From the NCBI GenBank assembly GCA_031275075.1, contig JAISPI010000140.1, forward strand, positions 1 to 12,617: a stretch of DNA of 12,617 nucleotides, in the 5' to 3' direction. The notes beneath the pieces are model-generated. The model had not been told where the DNA came from. It saw nothing but the letters and a program-made list of their open reading frames with translations, and did no database searches. The DNA is from Burkholderiales bacterium. GTDB lineage: Bacteria > Pseudomonadota > Gammaproteobacteria > Burkholderiales > Casimicrobiaceae. The position numbers and the translations under genes are program-made. Of this stretch, positions 1 through 7,511 are shown piece by piece; position 1 is the first letter of the stretch; each line of letters starts with the position of its first letter.

Positions 1-63
1 CACATCAGACAAACTGGCAGCGTGTTTTTCTTTCAGGTAGTCGCGCAATTTCATCAACATCAT
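1..63 (-). CDS. feoC: FeoC-like [Fe-S]-dependent regulator, N-terminal fragment
   Basis: Only the first 21 codons lie in the window; the gene runs off the left edge. The visible residues begin MMLMKLRDYLKEKHAASLSD, which fits the opening helix of the small winged-helix FeoC proteins that stabilise or regulate FeoB and the feo operon. The start follows the feoB stop by a single base (TGA-A-ATG), and AGGGG lies about 10 nt upstream as a plausible ribosome binding site. Three in-frame ATGs (starting at 63, 60 and 54) compete as the start. The assignment rests on this short N-terminus plus its position immediately after feoB. The diagnostic C-terminal cysteines are outside the window. Confidence 0.72.
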   Translation of the reverse strand, partial: MMLMKLRDYLKEKHAASLSDV

Positions 64-64
64 T

Positions 65-2452
65 TCAGCAACACCCCTTGCTGCAATGACTTCGAACCGG
101 TAACGACGCCACTTCACCGGAGGGATTCCAATACCGACCGAAATACCGCAAAACAAAGAACAAACCGGCAAGCGCTGCTATCAAACCAAGCAACCACAAT
201 CCGGCGCTGGCCGGTGAACTTCCCAGCAAGGAAAGCTGGTAGTAACCCGTCGCGCACACCCAAGCCATCACAAAAGTCCAGACCGCCGTCAAAGCCATCC
301 ATTTGGCGCCGGCCTCACGGTACACCGCACCCAACGCCGCCGCGCATGGCGTGTACAACAGAATGAAAATCAAAAACGCCATCACCGCCGCCGTCGTTCC
401 GAACGCAACATGAATCTGGCTGATCGCCGTTTGGTCGACGCCTTCGCTAACAGTTTCGAGATCACCCAGCGCAGAAACCATACCGAACGGCGCAACAACG
501 CTCACAGCAGCGCCTTTGAGATTGGCCGGAATGGTGACAAACGCCTCTTTGATGCCTTCCAACGGGCGGTAGCTTTCGGCATCATGTTCTGCCGTATCGA
601 CTGCATCACTTCCTGACTGCATTCCCTTCGTTGAGTACAACGCATTCAGTGTCGCGATCACTGTTTCTTTGGCAAAAATACCGGTGAAGATGCCGACGGT
701 CGCCGGCCAGTTTTTTTCTTCGATTCCCATCGGAGTGAAAACCGGCGTAATCGCCTTACCGATATTGGAAAGCACTGATTTGTCTGTGTTTTCGTTGCCG
801 AAGCTGCCATCGGTGCCGAGCGAATTGAAGAAGCTCAACACCATCACCATCATTACGATAATTTTCCCGGCGTGGATGACGAAGCTCTTCAACCGTCCCC
901 AGGTCAGCAACAACATGTTGCGTGCCGTCGGTATCCGGTACGGCGGCAGTTCCATGATGAACGGCGTGATCGCGCCCGGCAACAGCGTGTGTTTCAACAC
1001 AAAGCCCGTCAGAATCGCAACCGCAATGCCTCCGAGATACAGCGCAAAAACGATGTTCTGACCATTCGCCGGAAAAAACACGGCCACCAGCAACGCGTAC
1101 ACCGGAAGACGCGCAGTACACGACATGTACGGAATCATCATGATCGACATCAAGCGGTCGCGCGAACTTTCCAGCGTGCGCGTACCCATGATCGCTGGCA
1201 CATTGCAACCGAAACCGATCAGCATCGGCACGAATGCTTTACCCGGCAAGCCGATCGTCCGCATGCCGCGATCGACGACCATCGCTGCCCGTGCCAGATA
1301 ACCGGAATCTTCAAGAAACGACAGACACAAAAACATCGCCGCAATCACCGGCACAAATGTCGCTACCGTTTGAATGCCGCCGCCAAGACCATTCGACAGT
1401 ACCGCGTTCAACCACTCCGGCGCTCCGATGTTTTGTAAAAAGTGTCTGATACCATCAACCAGAACGCTTCCGAACAAGATGTCGAAAAAATCGATGAAGG
1501 CCGAACCGAACTGAATGGCCAGAAGGAACATCACATACATCGTCAAAAGAAAGAACGGAATGCCCGTAAGCCGCCCCAATGCCCAACGGTCAATCGTCGC
1601 CGTCATTGAGTTACTCGCCTGCCGTGGCCGTTCGATGACTTCACGGCTCAACGCATCAATGGTGTCGTAACGGGCGCTGGCTAACGCGATATCGATTTCA
1701 CCATTGCACCAGCCCGCCAGGTCTTGACGGCAACGGGTCAACGCCTGCTCGCTGAAATCATCCAGCGGTTCATTCTTATTTTCGTAATTCCCAAGAAGCG
1801 TATCCAGCATTTGCCAGCGCGTCATCGTTCGCAACGGGCTTTCTTTGGGCGACGCTTCCAGCATCTTCGCCAAAACCGCTTCCTGTTGCTCGCCCAGTGT
1901 CGTTACTTTGGGCTGTGGCACGGTTTGCTCCTGCAACATCGTTTCGATTGTGCGCCGCAAATCGTCGATACCCTCGCCACGACTGGCGGACACGCCGATC
2001 ACCGGACAACCCAGTTGTTCCTGCAAACGCGCGATATCGATCACTTCGCCGTTGTTGCGCACCGCGTCAATCATGTTCAGCACAACGACCATTGGCCGAT
2101 GCAGATCAAGCAACTGAAAAGTCAAATAAAGGTTGCGTTGAAGGTTTGTCGCATCAACGATATTGACAATCAGCGTCCCTTGTTCATTCAGCACAAAATT
2201 TCGCGCAATGAGTTCGTCCTGAGAAACGCCTGTGGCGGAACGCTCTATCGCATAGGTGCCGGGCAGATCGACCACATGCACCCGCTTGCAGTCGTGACGG
2301 TACACGCCCGTCTTGCGTTCGACCGTCACCCCCGGCCAGTTGCCGACACGCTGGCACGAGCCGGTCAGCGCGTTGAATAACGTCGTTTTCCCGCAGTTGG
2401 GATTGCCGATCAAAGCAATCTGACGTTCGTGCGAATGATGATGGTAGCTCAT
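65..2452 (-). CDS. feoB: Ferrous iron transporter FeoB
   Basis: Inner-membrane Fe(II) permease with an N-terminal GTPase, 795 residues from the chosen start. The G motifs are in order: GNPNCGKTT at residues 16-24 (G1), DLPG 62-65 (G3), NMID 126-129 (G4) and SAS 155-157 (G5). After a helical linker comes a polytopic membrane region starting near residue 300, with the two conserved Cys-containing gate motifs GFGCNVPAIMG and YMSCTARLP. The protein opens with a His-rich stretch (MSYHHHSH) and ends in a short Cys cluster (CSKGCC), both possible metal-binding sites. The reading frame stays open 17 codons further upstream to 2503, but those codons lie inside feoA. The start at 2452 gives the classic ATGA overlap with the feoA stop and an N-terminus that leads straight into the G domain. 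Complete; no missing key residue seen. Confidence 0.97.
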   Translation of the reverse strand: MSYHHHSHERQIALIGNPNCGKTTLFNALTGSCQRVGNWPGVTVERKTGVYRHDCKRVHVVDLPGTYAIERSATGVSQDELIARNFVLNEQGTLIVNIVDATNLQRNLYLTFQLLDLHRPMVVVLNMIDAVRNNGEVIDIARLQEQLGCPVIGVSASRGEGIDDLRRTIETMLQEQTVPQPKVTTLGEQQEAVLAKMLEASPKESPLRTMTRWQMLDTLLGNYENKNEPLDDFSEQALTRCRQDLAGWCNGEIDIALASARYDTIDALSREVIERPRQASNSMTATIDRWALGRLTGIPFFLLTMYVMFLLAIQFGSAFIDFFDILFGSVLVDGIRHFLQNIGAPEWLNAVLSNGLGGGIQTVATFVPVIAAMFLCLSFLEDSGYLARAAMVVDRGMRTIGLPGKAFVPMLIGFGCNVPAIMGTRTLESSRDRLMSIMMIPYMSCTARLPVYALLVAVFFPANGQNIVFALYLGGIAVAILTGFVLKHTLLPGAITPFIMELPPYRIPTARNMLLLTWGRLKSFVIHAGKIIVMMVMVLSFFNSLGTDGSFGNENTDKSVLSNIGKAITPVFTPMGIEEKNWPATVGIFTGIFAKETVIATLNALYSTKGMQSGSDAVDTAEHDAESYRPLEGIKEAFVTIPANLKGAAVSVVAPFGMVSALGDLETVSEGVDQTAISQIHVAFGTTAAVMAFLIFILLYTPCAAALGAVYREAGAKWMALTAVWTFVMAWVCATGYYQLSLLGSSPASAGLWLLGLIAALAGLFFVLRYFGRYWNPSGEVASLPVRSHCSKGCC

Positions 2453-2691
2453 GAATGGCTCACTTCCACCGCAATGGCCGCCGCTTCCGAGCGACGCAGA
2501 CACAAACGAAAACCGCGTATCTCGATTTCAATCGGATCACCGAGCGGCGCGACACGAATCACCTGCAAATAACAACCGGGCGTGATCCCCATCGCCAACA
2601 ATTTGCCTCGAAACGGCGTTGCGCTTTCTGTCAGATGCGTGATCAACGCCTGTTGGCCAAACGGCAGACAATCCAGTGTCGTTACAGGCAT
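2449..2691 (-). CDS. feoA: FeoA, SH3-like partner of FeoB
   Basis: Small cytoplasmic protein of 80 residues, the usual size for FeoA, which is required for FeoB-dependent ferrous iron uptake. It has the family layout: an N-terminal helix, then LLAMGITPGCYLQVIRVAPL followed by the strand-rich IEIEIRGFRLCLRRSEAAAI, ending with the typical AxxI-V segment. It is the first gene of feoABC and overlaps feoB by 4 nt, suggesting translational coupling. The sequence before the ATG at 2691 offers only a weak ribosome binding site. Transcription probably starts at the Fur-box promoter about 50-75 nt upstream. Confidence 0.96.
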   Translation of the reverse strand: MPVTTLDCLPFGQQALITHLTESATPFRGKLLAMGITPGCYLQVIRVAPLGDPIEIEIRGFRLCLRRSEAAAIAVEVSHS

Positions 2692-2738
2692 GACGGAAAC
2701 TCTATCTTTTCGGTATTTATTGATTGGGTTAGCCGTAT

Positions 2739-2766
2739 ATTAACTGAGAATCATTCTCGTTTGCAA
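2739..2766 (-). promoter_or_regulatory. Candidate sigma-70 promoter of feoABC
   Basis: On the minus strand TTGCAA (2766-2761) can serve as -35 and GTTAAT (2744-2739) as -10, with a 16-nt spacer occupied by the Fur box. The -10 matches four of six consensus positions, so its exact placement is uncertain; a TATACG hexamer just downstream is an alternative with a poor spacing. The location relative to feoA and the operator supports a promoter here. Confidence 0.55.
2745..2759 (-). promoter_or_regulatory. Fur box (ferric uptake regulator operator) of feoABC
   Basis: The core GAGAATCATTCTC (2746-2758) is a perfect 6-1-6 palindrome, close to the 7-1-7 half-site arrangement of Fur operators; the seventh pair is the only mismatch. 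It lies about 55 nt before the feoA start and exactly fills the gap between the proposed -35 and -10 elements. Iron-loaded Fur would be expected to block RNA polymerase there and repress feoABC when iron is sufficient. Confidence 0.85.
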
Positions 2767-2917
2767 CCGGCTGCTGAGGTTTGTTACTTTTTTAGGGGTT
2801 ATGGATTAACTCATGCAACACTTTGATTTATAAGATTTTTTCAAAAAAACCACGAATCGCCCTGCTCTCCTCAAATAAGATTGCCTTCCCTGTATACGAT
2901 TCGTCGCGCCACATGTT

Positions 2918-2945
2918 GTCATTCTGCGCGAGGTCGCAGAATGAC
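2918..2945. repeat. Palindromic intergenic repeat (11-bp stem, 6-nt loop)
   Basis: GTCATTCTGCG (2918-2928) and CGCAGAATGAC (2935-2945) are perfect inverted copies around a hexamer loop. This CATTCTG/CAGAATG type of palindrome resembles dispersed intergenic repeats seen in many proteobacterial genomes; only one copy lies in this window. It sits between the divergent feoA and the MBL-fold hydrolase gene. No T-run follows on either strand, so it is not a classical terminator. A second, looser inverted repeat, GTTTATTC (2953-2960) / GAATAAAC (2973-2980), follows directly. Apart from these and the feo promoter, the 2692-3033 spacer shows no gene. Confidence 0.7.
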
Positions 2946-3033
2946 CGACCAGGTTTATTCCGTGCGTCCCTAGAATAAACAATTTATACATTGTTAGAAT
3001 GCTCGTCTGGTAACCCCATTCCGGTCATTGATC

Positions 3034-4068
3034 ATGCTGAGGTATCCGTACGCCACGCCCCCCGCCCCTGGCGCTGTTCTGGAAGTCGCCCCCGACGTTC
3101 TGTGGTTACGCATGCCGTTACCGTTTGCGCTCGATCACATCAATCTGTGGTTGCTACGCGATACCGACGGCTATGTGCTGATCGACTGCGGCCTTGGTGA
3201 CAAAATGACTCGGGCGTTGTGGGAGCGACATTTCCACGCCATCCTGCGCGATCTGTCCATCACCCGCATTCTGATCACCCATCATCACCCCGACCATCTG
3301 GGCAATGCCGACTGGCTCATGCAGCGTTTTGCCTGCCCGTTGTCGATGACGGCAGGCGAATTTTTGATGGCGCACGCTATTTTTCATTCCTGCGCACCGT
3401 TCACTGCTGAGGCGACCTTTGCGCTGTTCCGCACTCACGGCACCGAGGCCGTGTATCTCGACGCCTTTGCGGCACAAGCCGATCTCTATCGAGCCGGTGT
3501 CCCCAGTTTGCCGGCGCGTTATCACCGGCTCAATAACGACATCGACCGTACCATCGACATCGACACGAATCCGTGGCAAGTCATCATCGGCCAAGGCCAC
3601 GCGCCGGAACATGCCTCGTTTTACGCGCCGACGAAAAAGTTGCTGATCTCCGGCGATATGCTGCTGCCCAAAATCAGCACGCACATCAGCATTTGGGCGT
3701 TCGAGCCGGAATCTGACCCGCTGACGTATTTTCTCGATTCGCTAAACGCCATGGCTGCGCTGCCCGATAACACGCTGGTGTTGCCGTCGCACGGCTTGCC
3801 GTTCTACGGTATCAGCGAACGGATTGTGCAACTGCGTGAACATCACAAGGAACGGTTGAACGATTTGCGAGAGGCTTTGCGTCTGGCGTCGCGCCCGTTG
3901 TCCGCCGCCGAGATGCTCTCGGAACTCTTTCCCCGTGAACTTGATATACACCAGCGCTTCTTTGCCATCAGCGAAACCATCGCGCATTTGAACCATCTCT
4001 GGTTGCGCGACGAAGCGGATCGGCACATCGACGACGACGGTATCATCCGCTTTTCGCTGGCGCTGTAA
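3034..4068 (+). CDS. Metallo-beta-lactamase-fold hydrolase
   Basis: Probable cytoplasmic metal-dependent hydrolase of 344 residues with no signal peptide. All expected metal ligands are present: the H83-x-H85-x-D87-H88 motif (in THHHPDHLG), H189 (GQGHAPEH), D208 (ISGDMLLP) and H253 (LPSHGLPF). The ~90 residues after the core are helical and look like the C-terminal winged-helix-like extension of LACTB2/YqgX-type proteins. The family includes thioesterases, glyoxalases and nucleases, so the substrate is not determinable here. I chose ATG 3034; a TTG two codons upstream (3028) is also in frame, and neither has a strong ribosome binding site. The gene stands alone, divergent from feoA and convergent with sppA, so context gives no further hint. 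Confidence 0.9.
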   Translation: MLRYPYATPPAPGAVLEVAPDVLWLRMPLPFALDHINLWLLRDTDGYVLIDCGLGDKMTRALWERHFHAILRDLSITRILITHHHPDHLGNADWLMQRFACPLSMTAGEFLMAHAIFHSCAPFTAEATFALFRTHGTEAVYLDAFAAQADLYRAGVPSLPARYHRLNNDIDRTIDIDTNPWQVIIGQGHAPEHASFYAPTKKLLISGDMLLPKISTHISIWAFEPESDPLTYFLDSLNAMAALPDNTLVLPSHGLPFYGISERIVQLREHHKERLNDLREALRLASRPLSAAEMLSELFPRELDIHQRFFAISETIAHLNHLWLRDEADRHIDDDGIIRFSLAL

Positions 4069-4093
4069 TCGCGTTAATCGTCTCCGGCTCTGG
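4062..4093 (+). repeat. Left copy of an imperfect 32-bp direct repeat
   Basis: This stretch, beginning in the last codons of the MBL-fold gene (GCTGTAATCGCG...), matches 4276-4307 at 26 of 32 positions by eye. The two copies bracket the inverted-repeat element at 4181-4271. They could be a decayed target duplication, a small tandem duplication of the gene's 3' end, or outer parts of the same repeat family. Confidence 0.5.
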
Positions 4094-4180
4094 AAACCGC
4101 GAAGAGCGCAGAGAACACAAAAAATTTTTGTGGATTACGGCATCGCCTTATCCGCCCTTGCTTGCTATCCTTTTCAGATC

Positions 4181-4271
4181 GTAGGGTAGGCAAAGCGAAG
4201 CGTGCCCACCGGAGGTTTGAATTCGATCAATGTTACGGTGGGCACGGCTTAACAGCCTTTGCCCACCCTAC
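4181..4271. repeat. Long inverted-repeat intergenic element
   Basis: The left arm (4181-4210, starting GTAGGGTAGGCAAAG and ending CGTGCCCACC) and right arm (4237-4271, starting GGTGGGCACGG and ending CTTTGCCCACCCTAC) are inverted copies. They differ by one base in the outer part and by a 5-nt length difference in the middle. They enclose a 26-nt spacer, so transcripts could fold into a hairpin of roughly 30 bp. The GTAGGGTGGGCAAAG...CGTGCCCACC pattern is a familiar dispersed repeat that yields spurious RVGKAKRAH-type translations. The right end continues into CCTACGCTTGCT (4267-4278), shared with the repeats at 10641 and 11148. It fills most of the 246-bp spacer between the convergent MBL-hydrolase and sppA genes, which contains no gene. 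Confidence 0.8.
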
Positions 4272-4275
4272 GCTT

Positions 4276-4307
4276 GCTGTAACCGCGTCGATCGTCTCTG
4301 GCTTTGT
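4276..4307 (+). repeat. Right copy of an imperfect 32-bp direct repeat
   Basis: GCTGTAACCGCG... through TCTCTGGCTTTG matches the left copy at 4062-4093 with six mismatches and no gaps. It ends a few bases before the sppA stop codon. Confidence 0.5.
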
Positions 4308-4314
4308 TTTTATA

Positions 4315-5337
4315 TCACTGCCACTTCAGCACACTGCTTCCCAGCTTCGTCGCCACTTGCTCGGCAAAGGCTGTGCCCAGTTGCCGCGCCAACCGCTCGG
4401 AAAAATTAGGCCGATAGGAAAAGTCATAAACGTTTTCGACGCCGATGATATCGCGCGCCACCGAATCCGCCGTGCCCAAGCCATCGGCAAGTCCTAACGC
4501 CACCGCTTCGTTGCCACTCCAGATCAGCCCCGAAAACATTTCAGGCGTTTCGCGCAAACGTTCGCCGCGACCGTCACGCACGGCAGTGATAAATTGTTGG
4601 TGAATGCTGTCGAGCAGTTTTTGAACATGCTCTTTTTGCCTTTCGTCAACCGGACTGAAGGGGTCCATGAGCGCCTTGTTATCACCGGCGGTCATCGTGC
4701 GCTGCTCGATGCCCAGTTTGTGAATGGCTTCGGTAAAACCGAAGTTCATCATGATTACCCCGATTGAGCCGACCAGGCTGGCCTTGTCGACGTAAATTTC
4801 GTCGGCTGCGGCAGCAACATAATAACCGCCCGATGCCGCCATCTCGCCGACGACGGCATAAAGCGGAATACCCGGATATGTCTCGCGCAGCCGTTTAATT
4901 TCATCGTAAATCTGACCGGCCTGCACCGGACTGCCTCCGGGGCTGTTGATTTCGAGGATGACGCCGCGAACATTTTTGGAAGTAAAAGCGTTTTTTAAGC
5001 CGGAAATAATGTGTTCGGCGCTGGCATCCGCATCGAGCGAAATAGCGCCGCTCAACTGCACCAACGCAGTGCATTCATTCAAACAGCCGCGGCTGTAATT
5101 TTTTCCCGTAAAGCTGAGGCTGATGAGCAAAACCACGACCACCAATATCGCCAACCGAAAAAAGATACGCCAACGTCGAGCGCGGCGTTGTTCGGCCAGA
5201 AACGCCATCGCTATTTTTTCCAGCGCAACAACGTGACTGCCATTACCGGCAGATGCGGTCGCCGTCGCCGATGGTGGTGGGGTTTGCCCGAACACTTGCG
5301 CGCGCAGGATGGGTTCATTGGGGTCGTAAGAGCTCAT
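4315..5337 (-). CDS. sppA: Signal peptide peptidase SppA (short, single-domain type)
   Basis: Inner-membrane serine protease that degrades cleaved signal peptides, 340 residues, the size of the short (Bacillus-like, 36K) form rather than the ~600-residue duplicated E. coli form. A Pro/Ala-rich cytoplasmic N-terminus (residues 1-55) precedes one membrane anchor (about 58-77, IFFRLAILVVVVLLISLSF). The S49 protease domain follows, with INSPGG at 130-135, the nucleophile S169 in MAASGGYY, and the general-base Lys at K221 (TAGDNK). The 52-residue Ser-Lys spacing agrees with that of the bacillary enzyme. I chose ATG 5337, preceded by GAAGAAAG; an in-frame TTG two codons upstream (5343) is less likely. 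It is the last gene of the rluC-HAD-sppA cluster, 45 nt after the HAD gene. Confidence 0.95.
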   Translation of the reverse strand: MSSYDPNEPILRAQVFGQTPPPSATATASAGNGSHVVALEKIAMAFLAEQRRARRWRIFFRLAILVVVVLLISLSFTGKNYSRGCLNECTALVQLSGAISLDADASAEHIISGLKNAFTSKNVRGVILEINSPGGSPVQAGQIYDEIKRLRETYPGIPLYAVVGEMAASGGYYVAAAADEIYVDKASLVGSIGVIMMNFGFTEAIHKLGIEQRTMTAGDNKALMDPFSPVDERQKEHVQKLLDSIHQQFITAVRDGRGERLRETPEMFSGLIWSGNEAVALGLADGLGTADSVARDIIGVENVYDFSYRPNFSERLARQLGTAFAEQVATKLGSSVLKWQ

Positions 5338-5382
5338 TTTCAACTTTCTTCAGTATCGAACACTACTTCCGTAGCGTTGCCA

Positions 5383-6057
5383 TTATCCATGCACAGCCAA
5401 CCAGGTGTCCAGCGCCGCAACAGAATCGACAATGGCCAACGGCTGGCTTTTTTGCAGACTGTCCTCATCGTGGGCGCCGTAGGAAACCGCCAAAGCATGA
5501 GAGCGGGCGTTTTTCGCCATCTGGATATCGTGAGTGGTATCGCCAATCATTAATGTCTGCTCCGGCGTCACCCCCAACCGATCCATCAGGTAAAGCAACA
5601 TTTCAGGGTGCGGTTTCGAGAAGCTCTCATCGGCGCAACGGGTAGCGTGAAAACGCTGTCTCAATCCGTTCTGCCACAGCATCCGATCCAATCCTTTACG
5701 CGATTTGCCGGTCGCCACAGCCAGAAAATAATCTTCCCGATCAAGCTTTTCCAGTAAGGTCTCCATTCCATCGAACAACGAAATTCTGTCATCGCTCTGG
5801 AAATAATGGTAGCGGTAACGCTCCAGCAACTTTTCAATGGTCTCCTCCGGCAAATCCGGCGAAAGACTGGAAAATGCCGTATCGAGTTTCAGCCCGATGA
5901 TGTAGCGCGCTGCTTTTTCTTCGGGTTGCGCCAATCTCAGATCGCGGTACGCCGCCTGAACGGCGCGTACAATCGGCATCGTTGAATCAACCACCGTGCC
6001 GTCCCAATCGAACACCAGCAAACGAAAACGCCGCGACCGCGTTTTCTGTTCCGTCAT
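5383..6057 (-). CDS. HAD-family hydrolase, phosphoglycolate phosphatase-like
   Basis: Cytoplasmic haloacid-dehalogenase-superfamily phosphatase, 224 residues from the chosen start. All four HAD motifs are visible: D17-W-D19-G-T (nucleophile and acid/base), T116 in ATGKS, K148 in KPHPEM, and IGDTTHD with D173 and D177 for Mg. Residues ~25-90 form a helical C1-type cap. The layout fits Gph-like phosphatases or related small-molecule phosphatases; the true substrate is unknown. The frame extends to an ATG at 6078 that abuts the rluC stop, but GGGGAGA sits 6 nt before the ATG at 6057, so that start is preferred, leaving a 21-nt gap after rluC. An HAD phosphatase between rluC and sppA recurs, as I recall, in Betaproteobacteria. 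Confidence 0.92.
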   Translation of the reverse strand: MTEQKTRSRRFRLLVFDWDGTVVDSTMPIVRAVQAAYRDLRLAQPEEKAARYIIGLKLDTAFSSLSPDLPEETIEKLLERYRYHYFQSDDRISLFDGMETLLEKLDREDYFLAVATGKSRKGLDRMLWQNGLRQRFHATRCADESFSKPHPEMLLYLMDRLGVTPEQTLMIGDTTHDIQMAKNARSHALAVSYGAHDEDSLQKSQPLAIVDSVAALDTWLAVHG

Positions 6058-6078
6058 CTCAGTTCTCCCCTGCACCAT

Positions 6079-7050
6079 TCATTCCATCTCTCGCACCGCC
6101 GGTAAACGGTCGAGGAACATTTGCAACGCCTCAGAAAGCGGCGCTTCAATCTCCAACCATTCGCCGCTCTCCGGATGCGAAAACCCCAGCTTGCGCGCGT
6201 GCAAAAACATCCGGCGCAAGCCAGCCTTCGCCAGCGTCCGGTTCCAGGCAAAATCGCCGTATTTATCATCGCCGGCCAGCGGATACCCCAGATGGGTCAA
6301 ATGTACCCGTATTTGGTGGGTTCGGCCGGTATGCAGTTCCGCTTCCAGCAGTGATAACGGCGGTTCAAGGTTCGGCCATACCCGTTGCCGGTAAAACACG
6401 GTCGTTGCCGCCTGCCCGTCGCCATCGGCACGCACCCGCCGCTCCCCTTCCGCCGTCAGGTAACGCATCAGCGGCACCTGTACTTTCCGCTTGGCGTCCG
6501 GCCAACGCCCACGAATCAAAACGTCATAACGTTTGTCAACCGTACCGTCGCGCCAGGCCGCATGCAGCCCCGTCAACGCCGAGCGTTTTTTTGCCAGCAG
6601 CAGTACTCCCGATGTTTCCCGGTCAAGCCGATGCACCAATTCCAGAAAACGCAGTTCCGGACGCTGTGCCCGCAGTTGCTCAACCGCCCCAAACGACACA
6701 CCGCTACCGCCATGCACCGCCAGCCCGGCAGGTTTGTCCACCGCCAACAGCCATTCATCCTCGAAAAGCACCGGCAGAGCACAAGTGCTGCGCGGCAATG
6801 CCGGACGATGGGCTTCGACCCGCGCCGGCAACCGCAGCGGCGGAATACGAACCATGTCCCCCAACGCCAAATGATCCGACGGCTGCGCTCGGCCACCGTT
6901 TACCCGCACCTCGCCCGACCGCACGATCCGGTAGATGTGGCTTTGCGGCACGCCCTTGAGCGTCTTCATCAGAAAATTGTCGAGCCGCTGCCCGGCGGCA
7001 GTGTCATCAACTTCCAAATGTCGCACAAATACCTTGCTTAAGTCCTTCAT
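6079..7050 (-). CDS. rluC: 23S rRNA pseudouridine synthase RluC
   Basis: RluA/RluC-family enzyme of 323 residues that isomerises uridines in 23S rRNA; E. coli RluC modifies positions 955, 2504 and 2580. An S4 RNA-binding domain occupies about residues 20-75 (RLDNFLMKTL...VRVNGG). The catalytic domain carries HRLDRETSG with catalytic D143 and the later LHTGRTHQIRVHL motif. RluC is preferred over RluA or RluD from the S4 domain and from its position divergent from rne, the same neighbour as in E. coli. The ATG at 7050 has AAGGA only 1-2 nt before it, unusually close; a GTG at codon 9 is an alternative, but the N-terminal residues fit the family. First gene of the rluC-HAD-sppA cluster. Confidence 0.95.
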   Translation of the reverse strand: MKDLSKVFVRHLEVDDTAAGQRLDNFLMKTLKGVPQSHIYRIVRSGEVRVNGGRAQPSDHLALGDMVRIPPLRLPARVEAHRPALPRSTCALPVLFEDEWLLAVDKPAGLAVHGGSGVSFGAVEQLRAQRPELRFLELVHRLDRETSGVLLLAKKRSALTGLHAAWRDGTVDKRYDVLIRGRWPDAKRKVQVPLMRYLTAEGERRVRADGDGQAATTVFYRQRVWPNLEPPLSLLEAELHTGRTHQIRVHLTHLGYPLAGDDKYGDFAWNRTLAKAGLRRMFLHARKLGFSHPESGEWLEIEAPLSEALQMFLDRLPAVREME

Positions 7051-7511
7051 TTCCTTATAATTGCTAGCTGACCTTGGTATCGCAGGCTATGGCCGCAGCG
7101 GCGAGATGCTAAAATCATCAGCCGCCTTTTTCCGGTAAAACCGGATTTTGCCGCCTTTGCCATGCCGGAAGGTTGCGGTGACGTCGCGCACCGCGTACCC
7201 CGTCCCGGAAATTCCGGGCGCTGGATACGAAGTAGCGATCTTAAAGGAAGCTCTGGAGCAGTGCCAGCCAGTGCATAAGGATTTTTTGCAAAACTCCGCT
7301 TGTCGGAGGAGATGGGAGCCGAAAGCCGGGTTACGCCGCAGATAGACGACCGTATAAGCCGTGTCGTTGCCGTAACCGCAGGTACGCCTCCCCCGCAAAT
7401 CCCGCACATCGGGTCTGCCTGAAAAGCTTCCGGGAAACGAATTGAATACGCGCATTTTCGCGCCGAGGTTTCGGACACAGTGAATCTGCGTGGCATGAGA
7501 GATACAAGGCT
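7051..7511. other. Non-coding left half of the rluC-rne spacer
   Basis: No convincing gene is seen in these 461 bases, although two minus-strand frames stay open for more than 120 codons. They read as low-plausibility peptides with no family pattern and no ribosome binding site. Several short palindromes are present: TCCGGTAAAACCGGA (7131-7145, followed by TTTT), CCCGGAAATTCCGGG (7204-7218), CTCCGCTTGTCGGAG (7294-7308), and GGTTACG/CGTAACC (7329-7335 / 7371-7377) enclosing a nested ACGAC/GTCGT pair. The promoters of both rluC and rne must lie in this spacer or in the adjoining leader. This part may be the 5' portion of a very long rne transcript. Confidence 0.5.
7107..7115 (+). promoter_or_regulatory. 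Candidate extended -10 promoter element (towards rne)
   Basis: TGCTAAAAT is an extended -10 (TGn plus a hexamer matching five of six TATAAT positions). No good -35 is visible 17 nt upstream. If used, it would give rne a leader of about 700 nt. This is a guess from motif matching only. Confidence 0.25.

Noticed and set aside
2453..2503. 17-codon N-terminal extension of FeoB
   Set aside because: It lies inside feoA, and the downstream ATG gives the typical ATGA overlap and a normal FeoB N-terminus.
2806..2991. 61-residue minus-strand reading frame between feoA and the MBL-fold gene
   Set aside because: Half of it is the CATTCTG palindrome; there is no ribosome binding site or family pattern.
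4116..4132. CACAAAAAATTTTTGTG palindrome as a terminator after the MBL-fold gene
   Set aside because: The arms leave no room for a loop, the stem is AT-only in the centre, and there is no following T-run.
4162..4497. 111-residue plus-strand reading frame containing RRVGKAKRAH
   Set aside because: It is a translation of the inverted-repeat element and then runs antisense through the 3' end of sppA.
5982..6959. 325-residue Pro/Ala-rich plus-strand frame
   Set aside because: Antisense shadow of rluC, whose S4 domain and catalytic motif are unambiguous.
7047..7496. Overlapping minus-strand frames (7047-7496 and 7087-7455) upstream of rluC
   Set aside because: Two overlapping frames with Ser/Arg/Cys-rich, low-plausibility composition, no ribosome binding site and no recognised motif; treated as spacer.
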